NCBI GenBank assembly: GCA_028015205.1
Contig: CM051517.1
Location: 39,691,135 to 39,755,134 of the forward strand
DNA: 64,000 nt
DNA from: Mytilisepta virgata
Lineage: Eukaryota; Mollusca; Bivalvia; Mytilida; Mytilidae
Direction: 5' to 3'
In this document: in pieces, positions 1 to 12,663 of the stretch
Layout: each line of letters starts with the position of its first letter
Position numbering within the stretch: position 1 is the first letter of the stretch
The notes under the pieces: model-generated
Told to the model about the DNA's origin: nothing
Database searches by the model: none
The model's input: the letters and a program-made list of their open reading frames with translations, nothing else
Position numbers and translations under genes: made by a program

Positions 1-1487
1 GCTGAAAATATCATCAAAATGTTTAATTGACGTCATAGCAAATAAATTAATTTGTAGATATCTAAACAATTAATTCATTGCATCCATTAATTTTATTCAT
101 TAATCGAACATAATTATGGAATTTTATATCCAAAATGCTTGCTGTAGGAAACCACAGTTGAACTCGCAACACATTTTTAATTCTATGCATGTTACCGGTC
201 ATCGAAGGAAACCCGAGTAGGAAACCCACGGCGGGTCGTGCTTACGCTTTGGGGTTCCGACGATGGTTACCGGTATACTTTTTAAATGCGTACATAGACG
301 CCAAGCATATACATATTTCACTCAGCCCAACAAAAGTCATCGCTGCTTAAAAAAGATTTTGTATACATCACACTAGGAAAATAAGCTCCATATAAAAGTT
401 TGAATACTACTGGGTAAATGAATTAAATGGAGTATTTTGATTGATGAACTGTATTCTAGGAGACATGAAGCACAGAGATCCATAAGCGCCAACGTTTGTA
501 ACAGGGTTGAGATGTCAACGTGCGTTTAGAATCTTTTTTTTCGGACTTCCGAATAACGACTAGATGCTCAATTTTTCAAAAGATTGAAATGCTACTTTGA
601 TTGATTGATTAATTAATTATTGGATTACATAAATATGAACATTCCGACACCAAACGAAACAAACCAAAACTTTATTATGGAAGACTATACTAGATTGTAA
701 AGAATTTTTGGCCGAAATAAAAATTCTTGTGCCTGAAGAAATAGGTCACTTCTGCACAAATTATCTATCTTACTTGGCCGTACATTTACAGCAGATCACA
801 ACTTTATCAAATGGAAAAAATATCGACAAAAGAAAAATTAAATATAAAGTTGTGGAGAAAGTCTATTAGAGCAAAATCAAAAGACAAGGCTAATATGTGA
901 TACCAAAAAATAATACAAGGTAACATCCAAAAAAATAACAAACACGTTGCAAACCAAATAGAATAAAATAGGACAGCATAAAAACTAAAGCACATGTTAA
1001 TTATCACCAAGAAAAAACGAGAATGACATCAGGTGCTCCGGAGGGTAAACATTACTTGTTCCATTAACAACATCCGTCATTTTTCAGTTGAATGATATTC
1101 GGTGAGGTGTTAATTACAGCAAGTAGTGAAATATTGAAGATATCTAGTATCATTTGTGAGATACAAATATTGTATTGGCCAGATATTTATGACGAGCGAT
1201 GATACCAGTCAGCAGTGAAGGCTAAACAACGTCTTATCTTAAAAGTATATGTGAGAGTAATTTGCCTCAGTAGTAGTAAAAGAAACAAAGAAACCATATT
1301 CCTTGTGTACAATTTCTATAGGCGTGTGACCTAAATTTTGGAAAGCCAAAAGGAAAAACGTAAAACAGTGAGACCAATATCACAAAAAAACGCCTACACA
1401 GCTTATCTCAATTCCAGAACAAATATATTGTAATTATGAAAAATCATTTCAGATGATGGTACGTTACTACTAAATAATTAGGCGTTT
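1..1487. other. AT-rich non-coding stretch upstream of or within the aquaporin gene
   Basis: No exon with a recognisable protein match was found here. The missing first coding exon of the aquaporin gene could lie here or beyond the left edge. An open stretch near 690-740 reads KEFLAEI, superficially like an aquaporin N-terminus, but what follows is charged rather than a membrane helix and there is no start or donor in place, so it was not called. A weak inverted pair around ACCGGT lies at about 188-275. Confidence 0.4.
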
Positions 1488-1501
1488 ACAATAGGGAAAC
1501 T

Positions 1502-1768
1502 GGGGCCTCGGTGGCCGAGTGGTCTAGGTAGTTCGTCATGACTACTAATAATCACTAGCCTGTCAACGCTGAGGTTGCGAGTTCGAATCTCACCTGTGGC
1601 GGGGTGTGTTCGACTCCGATCTTAATTGACAAGGATTGCCAATTTTCCTACCGAAGGTCGGTGGTTCTCTCCGGGTACTCCGGCTTCCTCCACCAATAAA
1701 AACTGGCCGCCGCGAAATAGCCAAATGTGCTGAAAACGGCGTAAAACCCCAACTAAACAAACAAACAA
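1502..1768 (+). mobile_element. tRNA-derived SINE, family A, copy 1, with target-site duplication
   Basis: The head resembles a class II tRNA (Leu or Ser type): A box TGGCCGAGTGGT near 1511 and B box GAGTTCGAATC near 1579, with a long variable-arm-like insert between them. A body follows containing TCTCCGGGTACTCCGGCTTCC, then a short AAAC-repeat tail. The insertion is bounded by a 14-bp direct repeat ACAATAGGGAAACT at 1488-1501 and 1769-1782 (the first two bases could also belong to the tail). A second copy lies at 55207-55476. Structure and duplication are read directly; the SINE class is inferred. Confidence 0.9.
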
Positions 1769-2347
1769 ACAATAGGGAAACTAAAATCGTGGCATTTTTA
1801 ATAATCACTTTGTTTTCAGTTATCCCTCTATGCAATTTCTAAAAAGATATATAAATATAATCTAGAATTACTATTTTCTGTAGTATATATGACTTGATAG
1901 TTTGGGTACCCATAAGAACGGTTTACTGCTAAGTGCCGGTCTGTGCCAAGTCAGACTATCCTAAGTCTCTGTTGTTTATCTATTTGTCATGTGTGTTCTT
2001 TATAATTTATTTTTGTCTGAGTGTCGGTTGATAGGATGATATGTGATTGTCGGACTTTCCAGTTTGTTCTTTGGATATATGTTAAATGGAAGAACATCTT
2101 CAATTCATCTCAAAGTTAATGTATGGGTTTTCTTTATTTAATTTACTTGATTATATATTTACTTATATTTTGCCACGTTTTCATACAAAACAAGAGTACG
2201 CTACGACCCTATCGTTGGCTTATAATGGGGTTCTTGTTTATAATTGACAATGATTCTTGAAGATTCCCTATATAGATTTTACAGAAAAATATATTCTAGA
2301 TTCAAGTTACTCGCCCATTAATAAATGTGTGCTACTGAATATTATAG

Positions 2348-5300
2348 ATTTTTGGAAATGGATCCGTAGCCCAGGCAGTTTTAAGTTCAAACACGGTTGG
2401 TTCACACATGTCGATCCACTGGTCATGGGGAATAGCCGTTGCTATGGGAGTTTACATCGCAGGTGGAGTATCAGGTAAATGTTTTATTTCTTCCGTTTTC
2501 ATTAATCTTCTCGGTTGACATTTTCTGCAAAAAATTGCGAACCGAAAACCAAATTACAATTTACATTGACTTTGCAAAATTAAATCTCTGTACTTGCTCC
2601 TGTCTTCATTCGGTTGTTTTCATACATGTATCAAGGAGAAATTATAGACATCTAATATTAATTTTTAAAGGAGTTTACTCCAGAGCATCTAATTGTATAG
2701 TTGTTGCAACCGTGTATTACTTTTTAGAATGAACCTTGCACTATAACTTCAAATAAAACTCAACGAATTACGTGCTATCCGTGTGTTGTCCTCGAAGCAT
2801 ATTAATATCAATCAACTTTTATCAGGAGATCCGCCGTAGGGAGCAACCAATTGATTAATATGGGGGGCGGGGCTAGGATAACATTTGAAATAAAAAAGCA
2901 GGGCCAGGATTTTGGCAAAATAAAAAGACAGGTTGCTCCATTATGATTTGGTGAATGGAAGACAAAAACATAACAGTAACCGTTTAAAATAAACAACGCT
3001 TTTAAATTTTGCTTTTCACAAAAGCTTTCAATTATTGAATTGCTTATTTCAAATATTTTCAGGTGGACACTTGAACCCAGCTGTTACACTGGCATTGGCA
3101 TGTATAAGAAAACTTTCTTGGAAGAAAGTTCCGGCTTATATGCTTGCTCAGTACCTTGGGAGTTTCTGTGCTTCAGCTATAATTTATTTTGTGTATTTAG
3201 GTACGTGGAAGAAACCGTAACGAATTTTGGCAAAAGTACATGTGAAAATAACTCATGAAATACAAAAGTCAAGTGAGCAGCACTTTTATAGATTTTCTTC
3301 GTCTTGAAAATCACTCTAAAAACATTATCAAAATATATTATGTTTGAAGAGATATTCTGTCATCAGCAAGAACGCCATTACTATAAAAATATATGTGACA
3401 TATTAAAGATTCTACACTATTTAAGAGAAAAACTGCAACACTGTACTGTCAATTTCATTCTTGATTATTTTGGCCAATTATTGGTTGGAATCATGTAAAA
3501 ATTATCTTCTGCCTATGTACAAATTTTACCTGAACTTTACTTGAAAAGTTTATGAGTAGTTTCTTTCAGAAGGGCCGAAATATCTGCCTACTTATAGCCT
3601 CAATGTTGATAATTTATCAATTATAGATTGTTTTTTTCGATTATTATTTAGAATAAAAAAAATATTTCCAATAGAAAACTCAATTTTTCTTTCTTGTTTC
3701 TTGAAATAGTACATGTACATGTAAAGTCTTTCAGGGCATGTTTTTTTTTATATACACGTGTATTTTTATACATTCAAGATGCCCTGAATAAATTTGATGG
3801 TGGTACTAGAATGGTGACAGGAGACAAAGGCACGGCAGGAATATGGGCAACATATCCTCAGGATTTTGTCTCTATTTACACTTGCCTGGGAGATCAGGTG
3901 AGTATGTAGTTAAAAACTTCAAGGATGTTATGTCTGACTGTCTTGGGGATTTGCACCTTCAGCGTTTGAGTTGTATATACATACTTCTAGTTTATCAGAT
4001 ATGGAATATTCGCAAAATATATTCAAAGAATTTGTTTTCGCTGTTTATTCTTTCAGATTAGGTGAATGGTACGGGAAATGGACCTTTAGCAGTTATTTCA
4101 GATTTTTTATGTTTATATAGGAATATGTCACCAAGATAATTTTTTTCTGTATTTTTTCCTGTATAGGGTCAATACCTTAAAGGAAGATCTTTTAAAGGTT
4201 ATCCTGGATTTTTTTTTATTTTCGATCATTATGGCCCAGAATGTTCGTAGTATGTTTCTTTGGGCTAACTTTTAAATATAGCACGCTTAATATTAAACCG
4301 TTAAACGTTTGTCAATACACATGTATTTTGAATTGACTGTTTCAAGAACAGGGACTAAAGCAATGTGTGTATCATATCAGTTTTGGTATTATGTCTCCTT
4401 GTGTGAATTCCAAGAATAGTACGATTCAATGTCGAAATTTTAAAAAGTACTATAATACTTTGAGGGTATCACCAGCTCCGCTGATAGATATAAAAGTGTT
4501 ATATTTTGTTTAAATGAGGAGCTTTATCCTTAGATGGTTTTCGTCATTTTGGCATTTGAATCTGCGTTTTTGTTTCGGCTTTCAAACTTTGTATTATAGT
4601 ATTATTGCGTAAGGTTTTCCATATTGGCTTAGTTATTGGTCTGAGGCAAGCCATATTGAACTGAGGCGGAGCCAATGTCCAATATTGCTAGCCAAGGACC
4701 AATGACTAAGCCAATGAAAAAATTGCGCAATCATACCTTTATTGACTAACCAGTCCAATATGTCATATTGACTAGTCCAATATGATCCTTTATTTACTAA
4801 CCAGTCCAATATGTCATATTGACTAGTCCAATACGGCATATTGGACGGATATATATCGTATTTGCGTTCTTTGACATTTTGTATTGTATTGACAGGTTTA
4901 CATGTTTTATAATATTTAGGCTTATATTCTATTGTTAGTCAATAACATATATTATTTGTGGGGCGAATCCAAACGACTTAATTTAAAATATCAGACAAAC
5001 TTGGAAACAACAAATACAAAAAAAAACACATTTTGTTTTGAAAATCTTCTGTAAATCAAAATCCTGCTCGTCACTAAAAGATTGACGATATTTGAGAAAG
5101 CACATAAATCTATAATCTTTATTTGATAGAAAATTGTTAAAGAAGTTAAAACGTATATTACTTTTGAGGTAAAAACATCTACGAATGGACCTCGGCAGGA
5201 ACGGACTATTTCACAGTATATTATAGAGTGTGTCCCTCTATATATAATATTTCGCATGATTTAAGAAGAAAGCCAGGTTTTTTTTAAACCTGCTTTGAAG

Positions 5301-7154
5301 ATTAGCCTGATAAGAAATAATTGTTTGCATCTTTATTTCATTGCATTAATGCTTTCTAGGGTTTAGCTTACTAGAAGACCAAATAAAACCATTTGAATTT
5401 AATCTTTTTAAAGCTTCTTGGAACAGGAATGCTTCTTCTTTGTGTTTTGGCAATAACCGATGAAAGAAATATGCAGATCTCGAAAGGACTTATGCCTTTT
5501 GCCATAGGACTTATTGTATTTGTTATTGGAATGACCTATCATTTAAATTGTGGATATGCCATTAATCCTGCACGAGATTTGGCCCCACGAATCTTCACAT
5601 CTATTGCTGGTTGGGGTACAGAAGTATTTAGGTATGTATTTTAATATCACACTGCATATACATGTAGTATAGCACACTCATAAATATCGTTGGGGAACCC
5701 AATTTACCCAGGGTACCCAGATCGCCCACCTTCCTTATTTCGTAACGTTACAGGTCACATTTGAACATATTTGCTAGAATATACTGAAATTTAAAATTAT
5801 TTTATATGTCATAATATATTAACGCATATGAGTTGATGAGGGTAACCTGGTCGATCTGAGTACTGTTTTTCTGGTTGTTGGTGATTTTGTTGCAGATGTT
5901 GTTGTAAATATCCAGGAAGTTTGCATGCCTGCAAAAAAAACTTAAACTATCTACTTGTCATATAATAACCATTATCAAATTCATTGCTAGCGTTTTACTC
6001 TATTACTCAAAACACACTCTTCAAATTGAGCGGTCTGGGTATCCCGACGTTAGCAATATAACACATATAATAATAACAGAATAATGATCTTATTGGTAGT
6101 AGGAATTTAGCTCGCCTTTACCTGTGGAGAAAAAAGTTACATTTCGTGATGATTATTTAAGGTTTTTTTCAGCAGTGTACCAGTTACAAGATTAACTCAC
6201 AGTAATCAGTTTGTTATCTTTTAAAATTTTAAATGAAACTAACATTCATTCAATAACTGTCAAAAATATATACATGCATCACTCTCACCAATTTCAAATC
6301 ATTATTCATTTTGTAATTAAGTTATAGGGATTACAAGTATTTCTGGGTTCCTGTACTTGGACCACACCTAGGGGCTATAATTGGAGCCTTTTTGTATCAA
6401 TTACTGGTTGGTATTCATTGGCCTGAGGAATATGAAATAAGCAATGATTTAGCGTTTACAGAGATCAACAGTGAAAAAAGCAAAGGTAATTCAGATGAAA
6501 ACAGTATTTTTCTTTTCTTTTTTCATCTCTTGTTTTGTGTATCCCAGCCCCTGACACAGCTACAAGGATATTTCATTGAAATCATGTTTACCCAATACTG
6601 TCTTGTCAGAAGCATTTTTATGTTCAGAGTAAATATAAGACATTTGCCAATTCTACCTAACTTTTACTAAGTTTATATCTGTCGGTCATACTTGTTTTGT
6701 TTCGTTTACTATTCTGGCCTGCTTTCTCAGCTTTTATTTTTGTTTTCGATTTCCATATACATTTGAAGAGAGGCAAATTATGAGGAAATGCTATATTGTG
6801 CATCAAAATTGATTGATGTCACAATATGTTGGAAAGGATATGTAGGGAAATATTTGAATATTTTGGATTATGTAAATTACATTATTATATTCCACCATGT
6901 TTGAAAATATAACATAAATACATCTAAGATATTTGAAGAAAAAAAGAATCAGTTTGATCTAAAACATATTATGATCCCATATACAGTAGGTATTACTGTA
7001 ACTCTATATATATATATAGAAATTTGCATTGAGGTTTGAAAAGTTTATATTTTGAGGTGTATTTTATACGGCACACAAAATTTCTTTTTCAGACAAGATG
7101 ACTGACCATTCATATGAAAACAGAAGCATGTCGCCTGTATCTCCTGATTCTTGA
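2348..7154 (+). CDS. aquaglyceroporin-like channel (MIP family), 5' exon missing
   Basis: Membrane channel for water and small solutes such as glycerol. Six coding exons join in frame: 2348-2474, 3063-3200, 3779-3897, 5414-5631, 6328-6485 and 7093-7154 (TGA), about 273 residues, every junction GT-AG. The first exon opens with [13 protein letters not shown], matching the family's first-helix end. The first pore motif is GGHLNPAV and the second is [13 protein letters not shown]; the Asp after the second NPA is the mark of glycerol-conducting members (AQP3/7/9/10 type). [20 protein letters not shown] is the last helix, and the protein ends in a short Ser-rich tail, SPVSPDS. The exon with the start codon and roughly 30-40 N-terminal residues was not found. 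Family assignment is firm; the exact paralogue is not. Confidence 0.93.
3063..3200 (+). CDS. aquaporin exon with first NPA motif
   Basis: Exon between a CAG acceptor at 3060-3062 and a GTACGT donor at 3201, entered and left in phase 1. It encodes the first half-helix with NPAV and the third membrane helix ([19 protein letters not shown]). Its reading frame joins the upstream exon through a Gly codon split G/GT. Confidence 0.93.
4738..4840. repeat. two tandem copies of a 51-bp unit in aquaporin intron
   Basis: The unit starting TTTATTGACTAACCAGTCC at about 4738 is repeated at about 4789 with few differences. Related inverted words (CCAATATG/CATATTGG) occur from 4620 onward, so the whole 4620-4850 stretch can fold on itself. 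No coding content. Confidence 0.7.
5414..5631 (+). CDS. aquaporin exon with second NPA motif
   Basis: Exon between AAAG at 5410-5413 and donor GTATGT at 5632. It encodes [19 protein letters not shown], the following helix, and [20 protein letters not shown], which is the second pore half-helix with the pore Arg and the glyceroporin Asp. Entered in phase 0, left in phase 2; the next exon (6328) completes the Arg codon. Confidence 0.93.
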
Positions 7155-7450
7155 TCCGTCTACACTGACTGTACAACAGCACGATTACCTATAACATATA
7201 GAAACTCCATTCCGATAATTGGATGCGTTCCTTTTGTAGTGATTTCAGATATTTGTGTACACAGTATAGATCAGTATATCCTTTTGACATTAGTATATCG
7301 TAACTGTGTTGTTTCTGTAGTAGATGTAATACTCGGAGTTGCAGAGATTCTATGTTCTCGCGTGACAAAATTGTGTGTGGTATATTTAATGATAAAATGC
7401 TCTGTCATTAAACAGTTTGATTAATTGCCTGCATTATATATATTTTTTTT

Positions 7451-8245
7451 GTCCCCCGCCGCAACGCGATGCGGGGGATATGGTAATGCCGGGCGTCCGT
7501 CCGTCCGTCCGTCCGTCCGTCCGTCCACCTTGTAAGCGCTCTAGCAAATTTATTTCTTGACCGATTTGGATAATATTTATACAGTAGCTTTAACTCAATG
7601 ATACTTTAAGGGACTTCGAAGATGAATCATGTCGAAATATTTTTGTAGGAGTTATGCCCCTTAATAACTTAGAAAATTGACAAAATTTTCATGTAAGCGC
7701 TCTAGCAAATTTATTTCTTGACCGATTTGGATAATATTTATACAGTAGCTTTAACTCAATGATACCTCAAGGGAGTTCGAAGATGAGTCATGTCGAAATA
7801 TTTTTGTAGGAGTTATGCCCCTTAATAACTTTGAAAATTGACAAAATGTTCATCTAAGTGTTCTAGAAAATTTATATTCTCCTTGCATTGGAATAATATT
7901 TATACACTTGGACCTAAAGGGGGGTTTTATACATAAACTCCTATCGAAACTTATAAAATTGAAAAATACTGTCTTTAAGAGTTTGTTAGGCGGAATACTT
8001 TTGATGAAAGCATTTCTGTTTATTGAAAAGGAGTAAATGTACATTTGTATAAATTCTTAATACACATGGTAAAATAAGATTTCAACACTATACCCATATT
8101 GTATAAATGTCTTCATACCACTCATTAACTTGTAAAAAACTTTAGCAATAACCACAAATTGTTTGTCCTTCAATTCTCTCTCTTTGAGAAAATTTTGTTA
8201 TGTTTCACTTGTCCAAGGGTTTCTGATGCTCTAGCGGCGGGGGAC
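7451..8245. mobile_element. non-autonomous element with GTCCCCCGCCGC inverted ends, microsatellite and tandem core
   Basis: The ends are a perfect 12-bp inverted repeat, GTCCCCCGCCGC at 7451-7462 and its complement at 8234-8245. The left end also folds on itself with GCGGGGGAT near 7470. A (CCGT)n microsatellite at about 7494-7526 is followed by a core unit of 161 bp starting at 7531 and again at 7692, with a decayed third copy near 7852. No transposase is present. The layout (hairpin end, microsatellite, about 160-bp tandem core) resembles bivalve pearl/Helentron-type non-autonomous elements; that link is an inference. It lies about 300 bp downstream of the aquaporin stop. Confidence 0.75.
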
Positions 8246-9381
8246 TTCGGAACGGTGTTCGATTTTTTTTCTTTAATTTGTATGGCGTATCAAAATGATG
8301 GAACTTTGGTAAAATGATATAGTAAGGTAGTCTATCTGTATATTAAAAAATCAAGAAAAACCATGAGTGAAAGGCCACGAGACTTTTCAGTCATATTATT
8401 CTTTGATTTAGCATTCATTTTTAATCACAGTTTTACCTCCGAAGCAGAGTACTGTAAATTTTTTGTGTACATGTATCTTGATATTGCGTGTGGTATTTTT
8501 GTATTCTAAAATTACTCAAGTAAACTTGAAAATTTTCAATTATATTCATATTTTTTTTAAATTTCTGCATTGTTTCGTTTTATATATTATATGGAATATT
8601 TTATGTTTTCTATATACATGTATTAATCGTTATTTTAATTTAGCATAATTTTGTTGTAGACGTACTTGTATATATATTCTACATACAATTAACTTACTTA
8701 TCAGGAATGCTTATTGTGGATTTCTGAATTCTGTACTACTCGAAAAATCTTTGACTATGTTTTTTGTATATATTTATATATTTTTTTTTATTGTTTGTTG
8801 TTTTATTTCGCCCAATATTAATTGCAACAATTTAATAATGAAACAATCTGGAAATTCTTTCGCAGTGGAAATACCTATAAAATGAAGGCTACACAGAAAC
8901 TGAGCCGAAAGCTGATTAAAGGAAAGTCATTTTTCTAACTTAACGCCATGATCTTGCTGTTGGGTTTGAACTTTTTGGTTCACTGTTCAAGACCTTACAG
9001 TGACTTTCAAATAAAAATATATTCACTTAATTGCTTTTTGTGTTATTTTCTTGTATTGGATGGGTTATTTTATCATGCGCATTAACGCCACATCTGTCTT
9101 TTTTCATTCTAAACAAAAACTCCACAAACAAGCTAGTCTACATTTACATATGCTTTAGAATCGGGTATGTAAAATATGGATTGTAATTTATAGTAGTCAA
9201 AGTAAGCACACTTGAGTAAGGAAATTTTAGAATAACCTTTATAAATAGGTACATGTGAAACTATCTCAATGCAACATCAAATAAAAAATCTGCACATACA
9301 ATGCATTAAAATTGGTATGAGACAACTTTTATTCTGAATACGATTCATGCAATCAATAGAAAGAACTGTTCAATTGTGTGG

Positions 9382-9430
9382 TTTTTATACGACCGCAAAA
9401 TTTTTGCGGTCGTATATTGGTATGACGTTG

Positions 9431-9461
<31 letters not shown>

Positions 9462-11470
9462 TGTCTGCGTCGTCGTCCGTCGTCAGCGTCGTCGTCCGAA
9501 GACATTTGGTTTTCGCACTATAACTTTAGTATAAGTTAATAGAAATCTATGAAATTTAAACACAAGGTTTATGACCACAAAAGGAAGGTTGGGATTGATT
9601 TTGGGAGTTTTGGTCCCAACAGTTTAAGAATTGGGGGCCAAAAAAGGGCCCAATAAGCATTTTTCTTGGTTTTCGCACAATAACTCTAGTATAAGTAGAT
9701 AGAAATCTATGAAAATTTAACACAAGGTTTATGACCACAAAAGGAAGGTTGGGATTGTTTTTGGGAGTTTTGGTCCCAACAGTTTAGGAATTAGGGGCTA
9801 AAAAAGGGCCCAAATAAGCATTTTTCTTGGTTTTTGCACAATAACTTTAGTATAAGTAAATAGAAATCTATGAAATTTAAACACAAGGTTTATGACCACA
9901 AAAGGAAGGTTGGGATTGATTTTTGGAGTTTTGGTCCCAACAGTTTAGGAATTAGGGGCCAAAAGGGTCCAAAATTAAACTTAGTTTGATTTTAACAAAA
10001 ATTTAATACTTTGGGTTCTTTTATATGCTGAATCTAAACATGTACTTAGTTTTTTTATTATGGGCCCAGTTTTCAAGTTGGTCCAAATCGGGGTCCAAAA
10101 TTAAACTTTGTTTGATTTCATCGAAAATTGAACTATTGGGGTTCTTTGATATGCCGAATCTAACCGTGCATTTAGATTCTTAATTTTTGGTCCCGTTTTC
10201 AAATTGGTCTACATTAAGGTCCAAAGGGTCCAAAATTAAACTTAGTTTGATTTTAACAAAAATTGAATTCTTGGGGTTCTTTGATATGCTGAATCTAAAC
10301 ATGTAATTAGTTTTTTTATTATGGGCCCAGTTTTCAAGTTGGTCCAAATCGGGGTCCAAAATTAAAGCTAAAAAAGGGGTAAATTATTTTTTTTTTTTGG
10401 GGGGGGGGGGCAATTCTCCACAGCATATTGTATTGCACAAGAAGCAAAAAATTGAATATAAATTCAAATCATATGACCAATTCTAAGTTCTTTGATTTCA
10501 GTTATTCTGTGTCAGAAACCTATTATGTGTCAAATATTTGAAGAAATTTTCAATTGCACAGTATTGCGCAATAGCACGAAATTGATATGTGTGCCCTGTT
10601 ATCAAAACTTTATTATTAACAAATTCCATTGGAAATTTGCCAATATAAAATGTGCTGATGAAGCTTTTTTGTTTATCTCATCTTAACTGCTTTTAAATTA
10701 TGTATATTTAAAATTTGCCATCCATGACTATGATGTCATTTTCTATTTTAATATGTTATGGTGTATTTAAATGGGCTGTTATGGTTGCAAAGTATAAAGA
10801 AATGGGGGGGGGGGTGAAAACAAAATTTAGGGGGGGTAAATGAGAAATTGGGGAGGGGGCAATTTTTTTCTCATTTCATATTTCATAAATTAAAAAGAAA
10901 ATTTCAAATTTTTATTAGCAAAAAAAGAGGGGGGTTACAATAAATTTTATTGTTTTGTTGTTTTTTTTGGGGGGAAGGGGGGGTCAATGTGCAACTTCAT
11001 AGTGTATTGCACAAAAGCTAAAAAAAGGGGGTAAATTATTATTTTTTTTTTGGGGGGTGGGTCAATTCTCCAAAGCATGTTGTATTGCACAAGAAGCAAA
11101 AAATTGAATATAAATTGAAATCATATGACCAATTCTAAGTTCTTTGATTTCAGTTATTCTGTGTCAGAAACCTATTATGTGTCTTGCGCAATAGCAAGAA
11201 ATTGATATGTGTGCCCAATTTTAAATTGGTTATTTCTGATTTATATATAAAAACAAATAATACTGATATGGTTTGAATAGGTAAATTAAAAATTTTTAAG
11301 TTCTTAGACAACATTCATTCTGTGTCAGAAACCTATGCTGTGTCAAATATTTATTCACAATCCAAATTCAGTATTGTATCAAGCTTGAATGTTGTGTTCA
11401 TAATTGCCCCAACTATTCAGGGTTCGACATCTGCGGTCGTATCTAGCTGCGCCCAGCGGAGCATTTTATT
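9382..11470. mobile_element. repeat element with palindromic ATACGACCGC end, GTC microsatellite and tandem core
   Basis: A near-perfect 29-bp palindrome (ATACGACCGC... GCGGTCGTAT) at 9387-9415 is followed by a (GTC)n tract at about 9431-9500. Then comes a tandem core of about 180 bp that includes 'CACAAGGTTTATGACCACAA' at 9561, 9721 and 9883, and a second set of repeats (TTAAACTTAGTTTGATTTTAACAA) at 9975-10370. The stretch 10380-11220 holds two related blocks rich in G runs with a shared segment (10400-10600 and 11050-11210). The terminal word GCGGTCGTAT reappears at 11433-11442, which I take as the approximate far end. A reverse copy of the end lies near 53700. The boundaries are approximate. 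Confidence 0.65.
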
Positions 11471-12299
11471 TATTTCTGATTTATACATTTTCGCCCTGAT
11501 GAGACAATTTTTCATTTTTTTTTCATATAGTGTAGCAATACTGGTATCAGAGAAAATGTTTATTACCACCTTTATTAATGTCACGTCGATGTCGCATATA
11601 TTAAAATAAGTATCTAGTAAGTAATGAATTTTAAAATTGGCAATTAATATACCAAAGCAACAATTTGACGGTGAAAATCCAGAAAGACGCAATTCAATTA
11701 CATAGCCGACAACATCTAAAAAACTAAACTGCAGACAAACAAAATATATATCATTAAAGACCACAAAAAATAAAGAGAAAGCAGCGTGATCCCCATCGAA
11801 ACATCTTCTGCAAAGAGTCAGGATTATTAAAATTCCATATTTTTTATCACAGAAGGCGGAATTAAAGGACGCGCGGTTGAATTATCATTCTATTTATCAA
11901 AGAGCAGCTTCCTAAGAAGCTAGCATGGACAGTAGACATGATGTAGAAAATTAGGCCGAAATTGTGTAATTCCGAAAGAGTCCCATTAAATTTTATAGAC
12001 TCAAATACCAAAATGCCAAAATAAGTAAATAAAGCAACAGACAATTTAAGACAGAGTGATGGGTGGGTGAGGAAGATACTCCTTTGTCTCCAAACATTTT
12101 AAAATTTATTATAATTTTGAGTATCAGTTATTTTCAAGGACTGATTACTTTAATTAAACTGAGTTGCAAAGAGTATTCATCCAAAAGCATCAAACGATAC
12201 CAATTTACCTAGGAATATGTCGAAAAAATGACAAAAATGCTGTATAGCTCAAATTTAAATGTTAAAAGAAAACACGAGAACATCAAATGGCAGAACTAT
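11471..12299. other. non-coding stretch with no recognised feature
   Basis: AT-rich sequence. The longest reading frame (11417-11764, minus strand) has no recognised motif and unremarkable composition, so it is not called as a gene. Confidence 0.4.
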
Positions 12300-12600
12300 G
12301 TGTGTACAATTATACCCGTAAGGGTTGATGGCATACATGTCAATAAATCATAAACTAAACAAACAAGCAATAAATCAAGAACATTAATTGATGTCTATAA
12401 ACTATGTAGTAGCAGGGTCCACTCTCCTCAGTATTAAAGACTTAATGAATGGAGCTCTAAATGGCATAATTTGATAAGAAGAAAAAAGTGTTTTTGTTTT
12501 TTGGTTTTTTTTTTGTTCTTTTTTTTAATCAAAGTTTTTAAATTCTGGACATATTTTATCAATTTCTATTTCTAAATTTTGACGAAGAGATTTATATCAG
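12300..12600 (+). repeat. dispersed repeat, inverted partner at 41100-41660
   Basis: The segment running from ACAATTATACCCGTAAGGG, through GGCATACATGTCAATAAATC and GGGTCCACTCTCCTCAG, to AATTCTGGACATATTTTATC reappears on the opposite strand at 41100-41660. There the two halves are separated by about 290 bp of extra sequence. It directly precedes the Penelope-like element and may be a transposable-element remnant. Confidence 0.7.
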
Positions 12601-12663
12601 GACAAGTTAGGAAAAAATGATTCTCATCTTCTAATTCTAAATTAACTTATGTTAGAGAAGGAG

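Noticed and set aside
690..800. Open stretch reading KEFLAEIKILVPEEIG as a possible aquaporin first exon
   Set aside because: Only the first few residues resemble an aquaporin N-terminus; no hydrophobic helix follows, there is no suitable start codon, and no donor in phase with 2348 was seen.
1502..1605. Class II tRNA gene (Leu or Ser)
   Set aside because: The A and B boxes are present, but the sequence continues into a SINE body and tail with target duplication, and a second copy exists at 55207; it is a SINE head.
11417..11764. 115-codon minus-strand frame as a gene
   Set aside because: No recognisable motif, overlaps another frame on the plus strand and the end of a repeat element, with no splice context.
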